54,260 nucleotides of DNA from Acidimicrobiia bacterium (GTDB lineage Bacteria; Actinomycetota; Acidimicrobiia; Spongiisociales; Spongiisociaceae), in the NCBI GenBank assembly GCA_003229305.1, contig QIDH01000010.1, positions 1 through 54,260 on the forward strand, written 5' to 3'. The notes below the pieces were generated by a model. That model worked only from the letters and a program-made list of their open reading frames with translations. It was not told the origin of the DNA and made no database searches. The first letter of the stretch is position 1; each line of letters begins with the position of its first letter. Below, in pieces: positions 11,873 through 22,133 of the stretch. Both the position numbers and the translations under genes were made by a program.

Positions 11873-13579
11873 TCAACGGGCCGCGATCACCCGCCCGGCG
11901 ATCTCCTCGGCGGCCTGGCCGATAGTCAGCTCTGACGCCTCGCCGGTTCCGCGTTCCAGCACCTCCACGATGCCGTTTTCGAGGCCGCGAGGGCCGATGG
12001 TCAATCGGTATGGGATGCCGATCAGCTCGGCGTCTTTGAACTTGACCCCAGGTCGCTCATCACGATCGTCGAGGATCACATCGATGCCCATGCTGCCCAG
12101 GTCCTCATAGAGGCGTTCAGCGGTCACTCTGGATTCTTCGTCGTTGGGGCGGATGACCGTGATGACGACTTCGTATGGGGCGAGCGAAACCGGCCACTTC
12201 AGGCCGGACTCGTCGTAGTAGGCCTCGGCGACGGCTGCCATCGATCGCCCCACGCCGATGCCGTAGCTGCCCATCACGATCGGGCGCTCGGTGCCATCGG
12301 CGTCGAGAACGAATGCTCCGAGACTCTCCGAATACCGGGTGCCGAGTTTGAAGATATGACCGATCTCGATCGCATTGTCGAGGCTCAAGGTCCCGTCGCA
12401 GTTCGGACAGGCGTCTCCCCCTTTTACCGCCCGCACATCCAGCCATCGACCGACAGTGATATCTCTGGCCACATCGACACCTCTTAGGTGCCAATCGTCT
12501 TCGTTGGCACCGGTGACCATGTTGGTCCTGCCCTCCAGCGCCGGGTCGACGATGGTCGGCACGTCGACGCCGACCGCCCCAAGGCTGCCAGGGTGAGCGC
12601 CGAGTTCCTCGACGATCTCGTCTTCATCGGCCGGGCGAATGTCTTGGCCGCCCGTTCCGTCTGCCAGCTTCTGTTCTTGGAGCTCGTGGTCGCCCCTCAG
12701 GAGAATGAGCGTCAGACGCCCATCGATTACATAGACCAGGCTCTTGATCTGTCGCTCGGCCGAAGCGAATTCCCCAACCTCGACCAATGCTTTGATCGTG
12801 CGAATCCCAGGAGTCGCAAAACGTTGCGGCTCGCCATCCCATGGTTCGTCTGCGATGGTCTCGACAGTTGAAGTGGCCCGTTCGATGTTGGCTGCGTAGT
12901 CGCAGCTCGTACACACCGCGATCAAGTCCTCCCCCGCCTCGGCCCTCACCATGAATTCGACTGACTCACTGCCGCCCATCGCTCCTGAACTCGCCTCGAC
13001 AGGGACGGTGTCCAAACCAAAACGCGAAAATATTCGCGTGTAGGCCCCCCGGTGCCGCTCAAACTGTACGTCGAGCCCGGCCTGGTCGATGTCGAACGTG
13101 TAGGAATCCTTCATGATGAACTCCCGCACCCTCAGCAGCCCCGACTTGGGTCTCGCCTCGTCTCGAAACTTGGTCTGAAGGTGGTACCACATCTGCGGTA
13201 GATCTCGGTAAGAACTCATCTCGGCGGCCAACAGAGTGAATACCTCTTCATGCGTCATCGCCAAGATGAGGTCCGCGTCTCGTCGATCTTTGAACTTGAC
13301 GAGGATGCCCTCGACATCGTCCCAACGCCCTGACTTTTTCCATATCTCGCCAGGGTGCACGACCGGCAGCAGAAACTCCTGACCGCCAATGCCGTTCATC
13401 TCCTCACGGATGATCTTCGAGACCTTGTCCGCCACCTTCAAACCAAGCGGCAACAACGACCAAGATCCCGCCATGAGTTGGCGGATGAAACCACCCCTGA
13501 CCAACAACTTGTGGTTGACCGCCTCGGCATCCGCCGGATCGTCTCGCAAAGTAGGAATGAACGCGTTCGACCAGCGGAT
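11873..13579 (-). CDS. proS: Prolyl-tRNA synthetase; N-terminus probably begins at ATC (13577-13579)
   Basis: In-frame (I)RWSNAFIPTLRDDPADAEAVNHKLLVRGGFIRQLMAGSWSLLPLG; GGGAG 4 nt upstream of the ATC. The track start (TTG, 13549) omits the RWSNAFIPT segment. Confidence 0.93.
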   Translation of the reverse strand: MRWSNAFIPTLRDDPADAEAVNHKLLVRGGFIRQLMAGSWSLLPLGLKVADKVSKIIREEMNGIGGQEFLLPVVHPGEIWKKSGRWDDVEGILVKFKDRRDADLILAMTHEEVFTLLAAEMSSYRDLPQMWYHLQTKFRDEARPKSGLLRVREFIMKDSYTFDIDQAGLDVQFERHRGAYTRIFSRFGLDTVPVEASSGAMGGSESVEFMVRAEAGEDLIAVCTSCDYAANIERATSTVETIADEPWDGEPQRFATPGIRTIKALVEVGEFASAERQIKSLVYVIDGRLTLILLRGDHELQEQKLADGTGGQDIRPADEDEIVEELGAHPGSLGAVGVDVPTIVDPALEGRTNMVTGANEDDWHLRGVDVARDITVGRWLDVRAVKGGDACPNCDGTLSLDNAIEIGHIFKLGTRYSESLGAFVLDADGTERPIVMGSYGIGVGRSMAAVAEAYYDESGLKWPVSLAPYEVVITVIRPNDEESRVTAERLYEDLGSMGIDVILDDRDERPGVKFKDAELIGIPYRLTIGPRGLENGIVEVLERGTGEASELTIGQAAEEIAGRVIAAR

Positions 13580-13743
13580 AGGACTCCCTTTCGTACGAAC
13601 TCACATTATCGACGCATCCGGCAGTGTTGAAAATCAGACTCGCCTCAGGGGCGGGGCTGCCGGGCTTTTGGACCTTGAATTTTCTTGAAAAATGCCTGGC
13701 AGACCCCTGTTTCATGTCGTAGGTGTCTGATACGATCGAACAC

Positions 13744-14910
13744 ATGTTCGACACACTCCTAGAAGAAGACCCAGGCACCGGGTCCAGCGATGTGTCACCC
13801 GATCAACGTGAACAGCGCATCTTGGATTGCGAGCGGGTCATCGCCCAACTCCGCGCCCTCCAAGCCCAAGAATTGTCGATATTGGACCGCCAACAGGTCG
13901 CGACAGCCGATGGTGCCAGAACCCTCATCGAATGGTGCTCAGCCCGCTTCGACCTGGCAAAGACCACCGCCCGCGACCTCGTGTTGGCTGCCCGTTCTGA
14001 ACACGCCGACATCAACACCGCGCTGGCAGACGGTGACATCACCTTCGACCGGGCCACCCACACCACCCGCCTCGCCAATACCGGCTATCAAGACGCCCTC
14101 CAAACCACTGCCGGATACGACATCGGGGGCCTCCACCGAGTCAGAGTATCAAGAGAACCATTGGGCGAGAGCGACGAATATGACATCCACCAGCACCGCT
14201 CCCTGGCCCTGCAACCCCGCCTCGACGAATCGCACTACACCGGATGGCTGACCATGGCCGGAACCGACGCCAAACTGGTCGAAGCCGCGTTGATGCGAAG
14301 GGCCGAACGGCTGCGTCAAGCCCTACCGGATGGCACGACCCTCACCCGCGGTCAACTCTTGCACGACTCCCTTGTCGACATGGCCGCAGACGACCTCGCC
14401 GCAGGCACCCGAGGAGCAGAAAGCCCGGGAGCGATCATCAGCGTATTCATCGACCCAGCCCCCTCCGACAAACAGGCTCGAACCGACAGACAACCGGTGG
14501 CCACATCACCAGTAATACGTCTCGACAACGGTGTTCGGATCGGACCCACTGCTTTGCAACATCTCCTCTGCCGAGGCGCCGTCATCGAACTCAACGCCGA
14601 TTCTGAGGTGCTAGGCATAGGCAGAGCCGGCAAGGCTGTTCCGCCCCGACTGAAACGATGGGTCACCCACCGCGACCTCGGCGCCTGCACCATCGCGGGA
14701 TGCAACTCGACCTACCGACTCGAACCCCACCACATCATCCACTGGGAAAACGGCGGCGAAACCGAAGAAGAAAACCTCACCACCCTCTGCTGGTTCCACC
14801 ACCACCACCACCACATCGCCATCCACCGCCACGGCTTCCGAATCGACCCCCAATCGCCACCCCAAGCCAGACAATTCCACCGGAAACCCCGAAGCCGCCC
14901 ACCACCCTGA
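13744..14910 (+). CDS. DUF222 / HNH endonuclease domain protein (13E12-like family)
   Basis: N-terminal DUF222-like region and C-terminal CTIAGCNSTYRLEPHHIIHWENGGETEEENLTTLCWFHHHHHHIAIH. ATG 13744 preferred over 13723 because TACGAT lies 7 nt upstream. Confidence 0.88.
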   Translation: MFDTLLEEDPGTGSSDVSPDQREQRILDCERVIAQLRALQAQELSILDRQQVATADGARTLIEWCSARFDLAKTTARDLVLAARSEHADINTALADGDITFDRATHTTRLANTGYQDALQTTAGYDIGGLHRVRVSREPLGESDEYDIHQHRSLALQPRLDESHYTGWLTMAGTDAKLVEAALMRRAERLRQALPDGTTLTRGQLLHDSLVDMAADDLAAGTRGAESPGAIISVFIDPAPSDKQARTDRQPVATSPVIRLDNGVRIGPTALQHLLCRGAVIELNADSEVLGIGRAGKAVPPRLKRWVTHRDLGACTIAGCNSTYRLEPHHIIHWENGGETEEENLTTLCWFHHHHHHIAIHRHGFRIDPQSPPQARQFHRKPRSRPPP

Positions 14911-15251
14911 CCCCGAACCGCTGCCGACGAGCCACGACGACCCCTGCCGTCCGTCACCAAACTACGACCGATGCGACCGATTGACCCACAGCAGTTCCGA
15001 GCCGAACTGTGGTTTCGCCGCGCCCCGCCCTCGATGTACCCTGCTCAGTCCTGACGGGTCGACTGCGAAGGCCCTCAGACCGGAACGAGGTCATGGTGGC
15101 CGCCAATTCCGATCCCGAGTAAACCCGAACACATCAACCGAGCCATCCACATTGGTGACCGCCAAACCCGTTCTTTCAAGCCGAAGCTGATGAAGTTTCC
15201 GGGCTCAATAACGCCGCCCCCTTTGGTGACATATTCGCCGGAGATCATCGT

Positions 15252-15279
15252 TTGGATCCCAGCAGGGGTGAGAGTCCAA
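15252..15279. other. Hairpin-forming intergenic segment (TTGGAtCCCagcaGGGgtgagagTCCAA)
   Basis: Nested inverted repeats in the 14911-15391 gap between the HNH gene and ispG. Confidence 0.35.
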
Positions 15280-15391
15280 GGAGGAGGTCTCGGGCCGATG
15301 GGATGATTCTCGGAATATGGAAGGGATAGTTCCAGAGTTCTCTGACAGCAACGGTCCCTCAGCAGGTCAGCCCGGCAACCGAAATTCAGCC

Positions 15392-16609
15392 CTAGGCGTC
15401 GCTCTTCTTGGCTACTTCGGCTACCGCGGCTCGGCGGGCGGCCGCGTTGTTGGCGTCGCCTCGGATTTCGATGAGTTGTTCACGGGCGGCGGCGGCGATC
15501 TCTTCTGCGTTTTCATCGGCTGCGGCCAGGCGGGCATCGACGCCCTCCTTTGCGAGCTTGCGGGCCTCATCAACGAGAGCGTCGACCATCTCGCTTTCTG
15601 GTACGACCCTGACAACCTGGCCCTTGATGAAAAGGTGTCCCCGCTTTTTGCCAGCCGCGATGCCAATATCGGCTTCGCGGGCTTCGCCAGGACCGTTCAC
15701 AACACAACCCATCACCGCAACTTGGATCGCCAATCCTTCCGCCTCCAGGCGCTCCTGAGCCAAGGCGGTGACCGCCACCACATCGACTTCAGCTCGCCCG
15801 CAGCTCGGGCAGGCGATCAGGTCAAGGCTCGTCCGTTCGCGCAAGCCCAGATACTCGAGAAGCTGGCGTCCCGCCTTGGCTTCTTCGACAGGGTCGGCGG
15901 TCAACGAGAAGCGAATGGTGTCACCGATGCCCTCTTGGAGAAGGGTGGCAATACCTGCCACTGATTTGATGAGACCGCCAGGCGGAGGGCCGGCTTCGGT
16001 AACCCCCAAGTGGAGCGGGTAGTCGATGGTGTCGGCCAGGAGTCGATAAGAGTCGATCATCGAAGGAACATGCGAGTGCTTCACCGAGATCTTGATGTCG
16101 GTGAAATCGACCTCCTCGAGGTATCGGATCTCCTTTTGGGCTGATTCGACCAGGGCCTCCGGTACCGCAGAGCCGTACTTTTCGAGCAGATCCTTGTCCA
16201 ACGATCCGCCGTTGACACCGACCCTGATCGGCACACCTCGTTCCTTGGCGGCAGTGGCGACGGCCTTGATCTGGTCGGGTTTGCGAATATTGCCAGGATT
16301 CAGCCGAAGGGCATGCACCCCAGCCTCCAGAGCAGCCAAGGCGAGCCGGTATTGGAAGTGGATGTCGGCAACGATCGGGACTGGCGAGCGTGGCACGATC
16401 TCGGCGAGCCCCTGGGCGGCCTCGACATCGTTGCACGTGATGCGAACGATATCTGCGCCAGACCCGGCCAGGGCGTAGACCTGGGCGAGCGTCCCATCTA
16501 CATCTGCCGTCTTGGTGGTGGTCATGGATTGAACCGTGACCGGGGCACCGCCACCTACCGGAACCTTGCCCACCATGATCTGGCGGGTCTGGCGTCTGTC
16601 GAATGTCAT
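15392..16609 (-). CDS. ispG: 4-hydroxy-3-methylbut-2-en-1-yl diphosphate synthase
   Basis: GGAPVTVQSMTTTKTADVDGTLAQVYALAGSGADIVRITC; ACPSCGR, MGCVVNGPGEAREADIGIA. Start trimmed to MTFDRRQTRQ. Confidence 0.96.
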   Translation of the reverse strand: MTFDRRQTRQIMVGKVPVGGGAPVTVQSMTTTKTADVDGTLAQVYALAGSGADIVRITCNDVEAAQGLAEIVPRSPVPIVADIHFQYRLALAALEAGVHALRLNPGNIRKPDQIKAVATAAKERGVPIRVGVNGGSLDKDLLEKYGSAVPEALVESAQKEIRYLEEVDFTDIKISVKHSHVPSMIDSYRLLADTIDYPLHLGVTEAGPPPGGLIKSVAGIATLLQEGIGDTIRFSLTADPVEEAKAGRQLLEYLGLRERTSLDLIACPSCGRAEVDVVAVTALAQERLEAEGLAIQVAVMGCVVNGPGEAREADIGIAAGKKRGHLFIKGQVVRVVPESEMVDALVDEARKLAKEGVDARLAAADENAEEIAAAAREQLIEIRGDANNAAARRAAVAEVAKKSDA

Positions 16610-16709
16610 AGGTCCCTCATCGTGGCCTGACGGCGTACTCACCGCCGTGATGGTATCCGAGTTCGATTCCGGTGTCGGCAACAAGCGGACAAGCAGGCTG
16701 GCGCGGACG

Positions 16710-17819
16710 TCAGAGCGACAGCGGATTGGTTGAGTCCAGAACCAAGGCGACAACACCCAGGAAGAGCATCAGCGCAATCACCGCTGCCGCCAGCGGGATC
16801 AGTTTTCGAATGTCCGCCTCCCGCTTGGTGACCTTCTCGTACAGGGCAACGGCAAAATGTCCGCCATCGAGAGGGTAAATCGGGATCGAATTGAACAATC
16901 CGAGAATGATGTTCACCGATGCGAGGATGAACACCAACGACTCGAACCCAATCCGGTCCACCTGGGAACCGATTTGGGCAAGCCCGATGGGGCTGACGGG
17001 GCGGATGTCATCCGGCACGTCGGTGTCCCCTACCAAAACTCCCGCCAGTTCCCGCAGCGAAGATGGATTGACCAGTCGCCCGATTGCCCGGACAGACAGC
17101 TCGATCATGTCGTAGAACAGCAGACCCGCCGATCCAGCGGCTTGGAATGGACCTATGGATACCTCCTCGATACCGGGCCCGACACCGAGGAACCCGATCG
17201 CCTCACCGGTCTGTGGGTGGGTTGGAGCCAGATCGGCGGTCAGCTCTCGCACCGACCCGTTCCGCTGGATCTCGATCGTGATCTCTGAGCCTGGGCGAGC
17301 CGCGATCATTTCGACAGCAGACTCCCACGATTCGATTTCGATTCCGTCGATACTCAGCAGCGTATCGCCCGCCTCCAGACCGGCCGACGCCGCAGGGCTG
17401 GGAATGCCATCGGCAATCTCTGGGGTGACAGATGAAATCGTCGTGGTGGTCTCGACCAGACCTGTGGTCCAAAGGAGAAAGAACAGGATGAGGTAGGCCA
17501 TCAGGAAGTTGAGGGCGACGCCGGACAGGACCACTAAAGACTTTTGCCAGAACTTCTTGTCTCGATAGGTGCGGCCCACGTCCTCAGGCGCCACTTCCTC
17601 GTACGGGTTCATGCCGAGGATGCGAACGTAGCCGCCGAAGGGGATGGCCTTGATCCCATATTCGGTGTCGCCCCGCTTGGTAGACCACAAACGAGGGCCG
17701 AATCCAATGAATGCCTCTGTGGCCTTCATCCCGGTAGCACGCGCTGTGAAGAAGTGGCCGGCTTCGTGGACGATGATGAACAAGGCGATGGACACCACCA
17801 TCACAAACCCACCTAGCAC
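16710..17819 (-). CDS. rseP: Site-2 protease family, RseP-like with PDZ domain
   Basis: FIIVHEAGHFFTARATGMKATEAFIGFGPRLWS; PDZ AGLEAGDTLLSIDG; LFNSIPIYPLDGGH. Confidence 0.93.
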   Translation of the reverse strand: MLGGFVMVVSIALFIIVHEAGHFFTARATGMKATEAFIGFGPRLWSTKRGDTEYGIKAIPFGGYVRILGMNPYEEVAPEDVGRTYRDKKFWQKSLVVLSGVALNFLMAYLILFFLLWTTGLVETTTTISSVTPEIADGIPSPAASAGLEAGDTLLSIDGIEIESWESAVEMIAARPGSEITIEIQRNGSVRELTADLAPTHPQTGEAIGFLGVGPGIEEVSIGPFQAAGSAGLLFYDMIELSVRAIGRLVNPSSLRELAGVLVGDTDVPDDIRPVSPIGLAQIGSQVDRIGFESLVFILASVNIILGLFNSIPIYPLDGGHFAVALYEKVTKREADIRKLIPLAAAVIALMLFLGVVALVLDSTNPLSL

Positions 17820-17867
17820 GCGCCCTCCGATTCCGAATGAGTAGTGAACGTTATTCGCAGATCCCCA

Positions 17868-19007
17868 CTATCGGGAACCAATAATTTCTCGAGCCGCTTT
17901 CCTTGCCTCTTCGTCCGCGGCGACAACGCCGTCAACGTCGACCACTGGCGCCACTTCGGTTCGATCGAGGACCGACTCGATCACGGCCGGGATATCCAAG
18001 AACCCGATTCGTCCGCCGAGAAAAGCTTCTACCGCGATCTCATCGGCTGCATTGAACATCGCTGGAGCTGTTCCGCCCTCTCGCCCCGCGGCATAGGCGA
18101 GATCGAGAGCGGGGAACGCAGCCCGATCGGGCTCGGCGAACTCCAACGTCAGGCCGGCCATCGCGAACGGATCAGGAGACCCGACGGCCCGACGCGGATA
18201 GGTGAGGGCGTACTGGATGGGCACCCGCATATCTGGTTCTCCGACGTGTGCTTTGAGCGAACCATCCACGAATTCGACCAGCGAATGCACGACGCTCTGA
18301 GGGTGCACCACAACGTCGATCTTGTCATACGTCATCCCGAACAGAAAGTGTGCCTCGATCACCTCCAAACCCTTGTTGACCAGCGTCGCAGAGTCGACCG
18401 TGATCCTCGGTCCCATGTTCCACGTTGGGTGGGCTAGGGCATCCGCAGCGGTCACGTTGGCTAGATCCTTCCTGGATCGACCCCGAAACGGACCGCCCGA
18501 AGCCGTGAGAACCAGGCGCAGGACATCGTCTGGGTCTTCCCCCAATAGGCATTGGAACAGCGCAGAGTGTTCAGAATCCACCGGCAGCAGTTCACCACCC
18601 CCCTCTGCCGAGGCTTGCAGGATGAGGGGGCCGGCGGCGACCAAGCTCTCCTTGTTCGCCAAAGCCAGACGGTTGCCGGCCGACAAGGCGGCGAGACTGG
18701 CACGCAAACCGGCCGCTCCTACCACGCCGTTGACGACCGTTGCCCCTTCGAAAGAGCCAAGCTCGACCAATGCTTCCGGGCCGCTGGCGAAACGATCTCC
18801 GAACCGCTTCCGGAAATTGTCTGCAGCTTGGGCTTCCGGGTCAGCGGCTACAACTCGAGCGTTCGGGTGGGCGTCCGCGAGCTCGCCAAGTGCTTCACCG
18901 GCCGATCGTCCCGCAATGCCGACGACCTCGATCCCTAATCGATTTGCCACGTCGAGCGTTTGACGCCCAATCGAGCCGGTCGCCCCGAGGACGACGAGGG
19001 GATTCAC
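17868..19007 (-). CDS. dxr: 1-deoxy-D-xylulose 5-phosphate reductoisomerase
   Basis: VVLGATGSIGRQTLDV, LPVDSEHSALFQCL, LTASGGPFRG, WNMGPRITVDSATLVNKGLEVIEAHFLF. Confidence 0.97.
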   Translation of the reverse strand: MNPLVVLGATGSIGRQTLDVANRLGIEVVGIAGRSAGEALGELADAHPNARVVAADPEAQAADNFRKRFGDRFASGPEALVELGSFEGATVVNGVVGAAGLRASLAALSAGNRLALANKESLVAAGPLILQASAEGGGELLPVDSEHSALFQCLLGEDPDDVLRLVLTASGGPFRGRSRKDLANVTAADALAHPTWNMGPRITVDSATLVNKGLEVIEAHFLFGMTYDKIDVVVHPQSVVHSLVEFVDGSLKAHVGEPDMRVPIQYALTYPRRAVGSPDPFAMAGLTLEFAEPDRAAFPALDLAYAAGREGGTAPAMFNAADEIAVEAFLGGRIGFLDIPAVIESVLDRTEVAPVVDVDGVVAADEEARKAAREIIGSR

Positions 19008-20182
19008 AGGATGCCGAGCACCAGGTACGTGAGGTATCCGATGGGAACGGCAACGATGAACGCGTCAATCCGATCGAGCAGACCGCCATGACCTGGAAGG
19101 ATCGAGCCCATGTCCTTGAGCCCGAGCAGGCGTTTGACGACGGACTCTGCGAGGTCGCCGAGTGGCGAGACGACCCCGATCGCCACGGCCAACACCACAC
19201 CGATGGTGACGGTCAGGGGCTCCATGAATGGGAACGAACCGAGCGTCGCTCCGATGGCGGTCGCACCGAGGATGCCACCCGCGTAGCCCTCCCATGTCTT
19301 GTTCGGTGAGAGGACCGGAGCCATTTTCGAGCGACCGAGAGATCGTCCGAAGAAATAGGCAGCGACGTCGGTTGCTGCTGTGATCAACACCATCGCGAGC
19401 ACTATCTGAAAGGCGCGGGGCGCCCTGAACAATGGGACCGCGAACGAGAGAGGTACCGCCACCCAGGCAACTCCGAAAACGGTTACCCCGGCGTTGGACA
19501 GCGGATACCGACGCGGCACGATGGCATACCAGAGCGCGGTCGCCACCACGGTCGCGCCGAGAAACCCGGCTGCGGCGAACGGACCGCTCGCCCAGGCGCC
19601 GGCCAGGACCGCGGCGCCCCCTACCAGACCCACGAGCGCCACCGGCGAGAACCCAGCCCCTCTGACGGCCGCATAGAATTCACCTTGGGCCCCGATGACA
19701 ATCGCAGCAAGAAACAGAGTTATCCAGACGGGACCGGCCGCCAGCGCTCCAACGAACACCGCTATCAGGGCAAGCGCAGTGCCAACCCTCAAAGCCAAAT
19801 CGGAACGGCGGGCCCTATCGACCCTGTCGATCAGCTCGACGTCCTCGGCCTCGCCGCCAGTGACATCCTCGAATCCGACGACCCCGGTGCTCACACCCGG
19901 TATGGCTGCCGCCACGGGCGACTGGGCCAGATCCTCCTTTGAGGCCTCAGCGATGGCTTCGGCGAGACCCTGGTACTCGCGAGTTGTCGACTGGACGTAG
20001 TCGTCCTCAGTGAAATCCGCGAATGCGACCCGCTCAGCCGTGTCCATGGGCGAATCTGTCAGCCCAAGGGACTCCTGAGATCCCGCTGCCGGATGATCCT
20101 GGGCGCGGGAAGGAAAGGGTACGACGTCGGCATCCGTCTCAACCTGGTCCTCGTTTGGATCATCGCCTTCGGCCACGCTCAC
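19004..20182 (-). CDS. cdsA: Phosphatidate cytidylyltransferase with ~120-aa acidic N-terminal extension
   Basis: C-terminal DVAAYFFGRSLGRSKMAPVLSPNKTWEGYAGGI and SPLGDLAESVVKRLLGLKDMGSILPGHGGLLDRID. Confidence 0.94.
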   Translation of the reverse strand: MSVAEGDDPNEDQVETDADVVPFPSRAQDHPAAGSQESLGLTDSPMDTAERVAFADFTEDDYVQSTTREYQGLAEAIAEASKEDLAQSPVAAAIPGVSTGVVGFEDVTGGEAEDVELIDRVDRARRSDLALRVGTALALIAVFVGALAAGPVWITLFLAAIVIGAQGEFYAAVRGAGFSPVALVGLVGGAAVLAGAWASGPFAAAGFLGATVVATALWYAIVPRRYPLSNAGVTVFGVAWVAVPLSFAVPLFRAPRAFQIVLAMVLITAATDVAAYFFGRSLGRSKMAPVLSPNKTWEGYAGGILGATAIGATLGSFPFMEPLTVTIGVVLAVAIGVVSPLGDLAESVVKRLLGLKDMGSILPGHGGLLDRIDAFIVAVPIGYLTYLVLGIL

Positions 20183-20724
20183 ACCTCGAGGAGCTCATGC
20201 TCCTTGTTTTCAAGAAGCTCGTCGATACGATCAATGTACCTGTCATGCACGTCTTGGAGTTGCTTTTCGGCTCGTCTGACCTCGTCCTCTGACTCGCCGA
20301 GGGACTCGAGGTCGTCACGCGTGTGGCGTCTGACCGACCGGACGGAAACCCGACCGTCTTCTGCCATGTTCCTGACCACCCTGATCAACTCTTTGCGCCG
20401 TTCCTCAGTCAAAGGAGGAAACACCAAGCGGATGATCTTGCCGTCGTTGGAAGGCGACAGCCCTAACGAGGCACTCGATATGGCCCTCTCGATCTCTGAC
20501 AGCGAGCCCACGTCGTATGGTTGGACCACCAGCATTCTCGGTTCAGGAACCGAGATAGTCGCCAACTGCTGAAGCGGGGTCGGCGACCCGTAGTAGTCGA
20601 CATGGACCCTGTGAAGGATCCCGGGGTTGGCCCTGCCGGTCCGCACCGTGGAAAATTCACTTTGGGTGTGAGCGACTGACCCCTCCATGCGCTCACCGGC
20701 ATCTGCCAGGAGTTCGTCAATCAT
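20179..20724 (-). CDS. frr: Ribosome recycling factor
   Basis: FSTVRTGRANPGILHRVHVDYYGSPTPLQQLATISVPEPRMLVVQPYD. Confidence 0.96.
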   Translation of the reverse strand: MIDELLADAGERMEGSVAHTQSEFSTVRTGRANPGILHRVHVDYYGSPTPLQQLATISVPEPRMLVVQPYDVGSLSEIERAISSASLGLSPSNDGKIIRLVFPPLTEERRKELIRVVRNMAEDGRVSVRSVRRHTRDDLESLGESEDEVRRAEKQLQDVHDRYIDRIDELLENKEHELLEV

Positions 20725-20786
20725 TTCTTCCTCGCTCTCAGATCACTGAGCCGCCCAAGGGCCGGCCGAATGAGAATGTTCATCCC

Positions 20787-21500
20787 TCAATGCACGAGGG
20801 TCCCTATGCGTTCGCCTCTCACCGCCTTGGCAATGTTGCCCGCAATCTTGAGGTTGAACACGACAATAGGCAATTCGTGGTCGGCGCACATTGTCAGGGC
20901 GGTTGAATCCATGACTTTGAGCCCTCTCGACAAGGCTTCCATATGACCGATTTCGTCCAACAGCACCGCATCCGGATTGGTCATCGGATCAGAGTCGTAG
21001 ACCCCATCGACCTTGGTCGCCTTCAACATCACGCCCGCGCTGACCTCTACGGCTCGTAGCGCGGCCGCGGTGTCCGTCGTGAAGAAGGGGTTCCCGGTAC
21101 CGGCCGCAAAGATCACGACCCTGCTCTTCTCGAGGTGGCGAATCGCTCTCAGCCGGATATAGGGCTCGGCCAGTTGTTGCATCGTGATTGCACTCTGGAC
21201 CCTGGCCGGAGCACCAGCCGATTCGATCGCGTCTCTCATCGCCAACGCGTTTATGACGGTCGCCAGCATCCCCATGTAGTCGGCGTTGGCGGGATCCATC
21301 CCCTTGCCTACCGTCGAAACTCCCCTAAAGATGTTGCCGCCACCCACCACCACCGCAATCTGGTAGCCCTCTTCGCGGACCTCGGCGATCTCGACCGCCA
21401 CCCGTCTAACGGTTTCCGGATCGATGCCATAGTTGGTTTCGGGGTCGGCGAAGGCCTCCCCTGAGAGTTTCAGCAGGACTCTGCGTGGTTCAGCGGCCAA
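20787..21500 (-). CDS. pyrH: UMP kinase
   Basis: [20 protein letters not shown]...[11 protein letters not shown]. Confidence 0.96.
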   Translation of the reverse strand: MAAEPRRVLLKLSGEAFADPETNYGIDPETVRRVAVEIAEVREEGYQIAVVVGGGNIFRGVSTVGKGMDPANADYMGMLATVINALAMRDAIESAGAPARVQSAITMQQLAEPYIRLRAIRHLEKSRVVIFAAGTGNPFFTTDTAAALRAVEVSAGVMLKATKVDGVYDSDPMTNPDAVLLDEIGHMEALSRGLKVMDSTALTMCADHELPIVVFNLKIAGNIAKAVRGERIGTLVH

Positions 21501-21503
21501 ACG

Positions 21504-22124
21504 TCAGTCCTCTTGCTCGCCGACGGCCACTCTCGCGAACCTACGGACAGAGATGTTTTCACCCATCCGCCCCGCCAATCCCTGCACCATCTCTGCGATG
21601 GTGCCCGCGAAGATCTCTGCGTTGATGAACGTCTGATCGTAGAGCACATAGTCCTCGTAGAAGGACGAGATCTTGCCCTCGACGATTCGATCGATGATTT
21701 CCTGCGGTTTGCCCTCGGCGGCAGCCTGACGGGCGATCAACTCCTGTTCCTTGGCGACCGCATCCGCCGGAACTTCATCACGGGTGACCCAGCGCGGCTG
21801 ACCGGCCGCCACATGCATGGCAATGTCATGGGCCATCGCCTGGAACTCCTCGTTCTTGGCGACGAAGTCCGTTTCCGAAGCCAGCTCCACCAACACTCCA
21901 ATGGTCGGATAGCCGGAGGGAGAGTGGAGGTAGTAGCCGACGATGCCCTGGTTGGCGTCCCGACCGGCCCGCTTCTTGGCGTCCGCCAGACCTCTCTCCC
22001 TGAGCAGATCTTTGGCCGCGTCCATGTCGCCACTCGTTTCAGTGAGGGCCTGCTTTGCGTCCATCATTCCGACACCGGTTGTTTTGCGGAGCGATTGCAC
22101 GTCTTTTGCGCTGAAATCCGCCAA
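21504..22124 (-). CDS. tsf: Elongation factor Ts
   Basis: FSAKDVQSLRKTTGVGMMDAKQALTETSGDMDAAKDLLRERGLADAKKRAGR. Confidence 0.96.
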   Translation of the reverse strand: MADFSAKDVQSLRKTTGVGMMDAKQALTETSGDMDAAKDLLRERGLADAKKRAGRDANQGIVGYYLHSPSGYPTIGVLVELASETDFVAKNEEFQAMAHDIAMHVAAGQPRWVTRDEVPADAVAKEQELIARQAAAEGKPQEIIDRIVEGKISSFYEDYVLYDQTFINAEIFAGTIAEMVQGLAGRMGENISVRRFARVAVGEQED

Positions 22125-22133
22125 TCCCCCCTC

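Noticed and set aside
13723-13743. Upstream GTG/ATG start for the DUF222/HNH gene given in the track
   Set aside because: It would place the TACGAT -10-like box inside the coding sequence; ATG 13744 fits a leaderless start better.
14981-15190. 69-aa ORF in the HNH-ispG gap
   Set aside because: No start context, no domain, atypical composition; kept only as an unexplained intergenic region.
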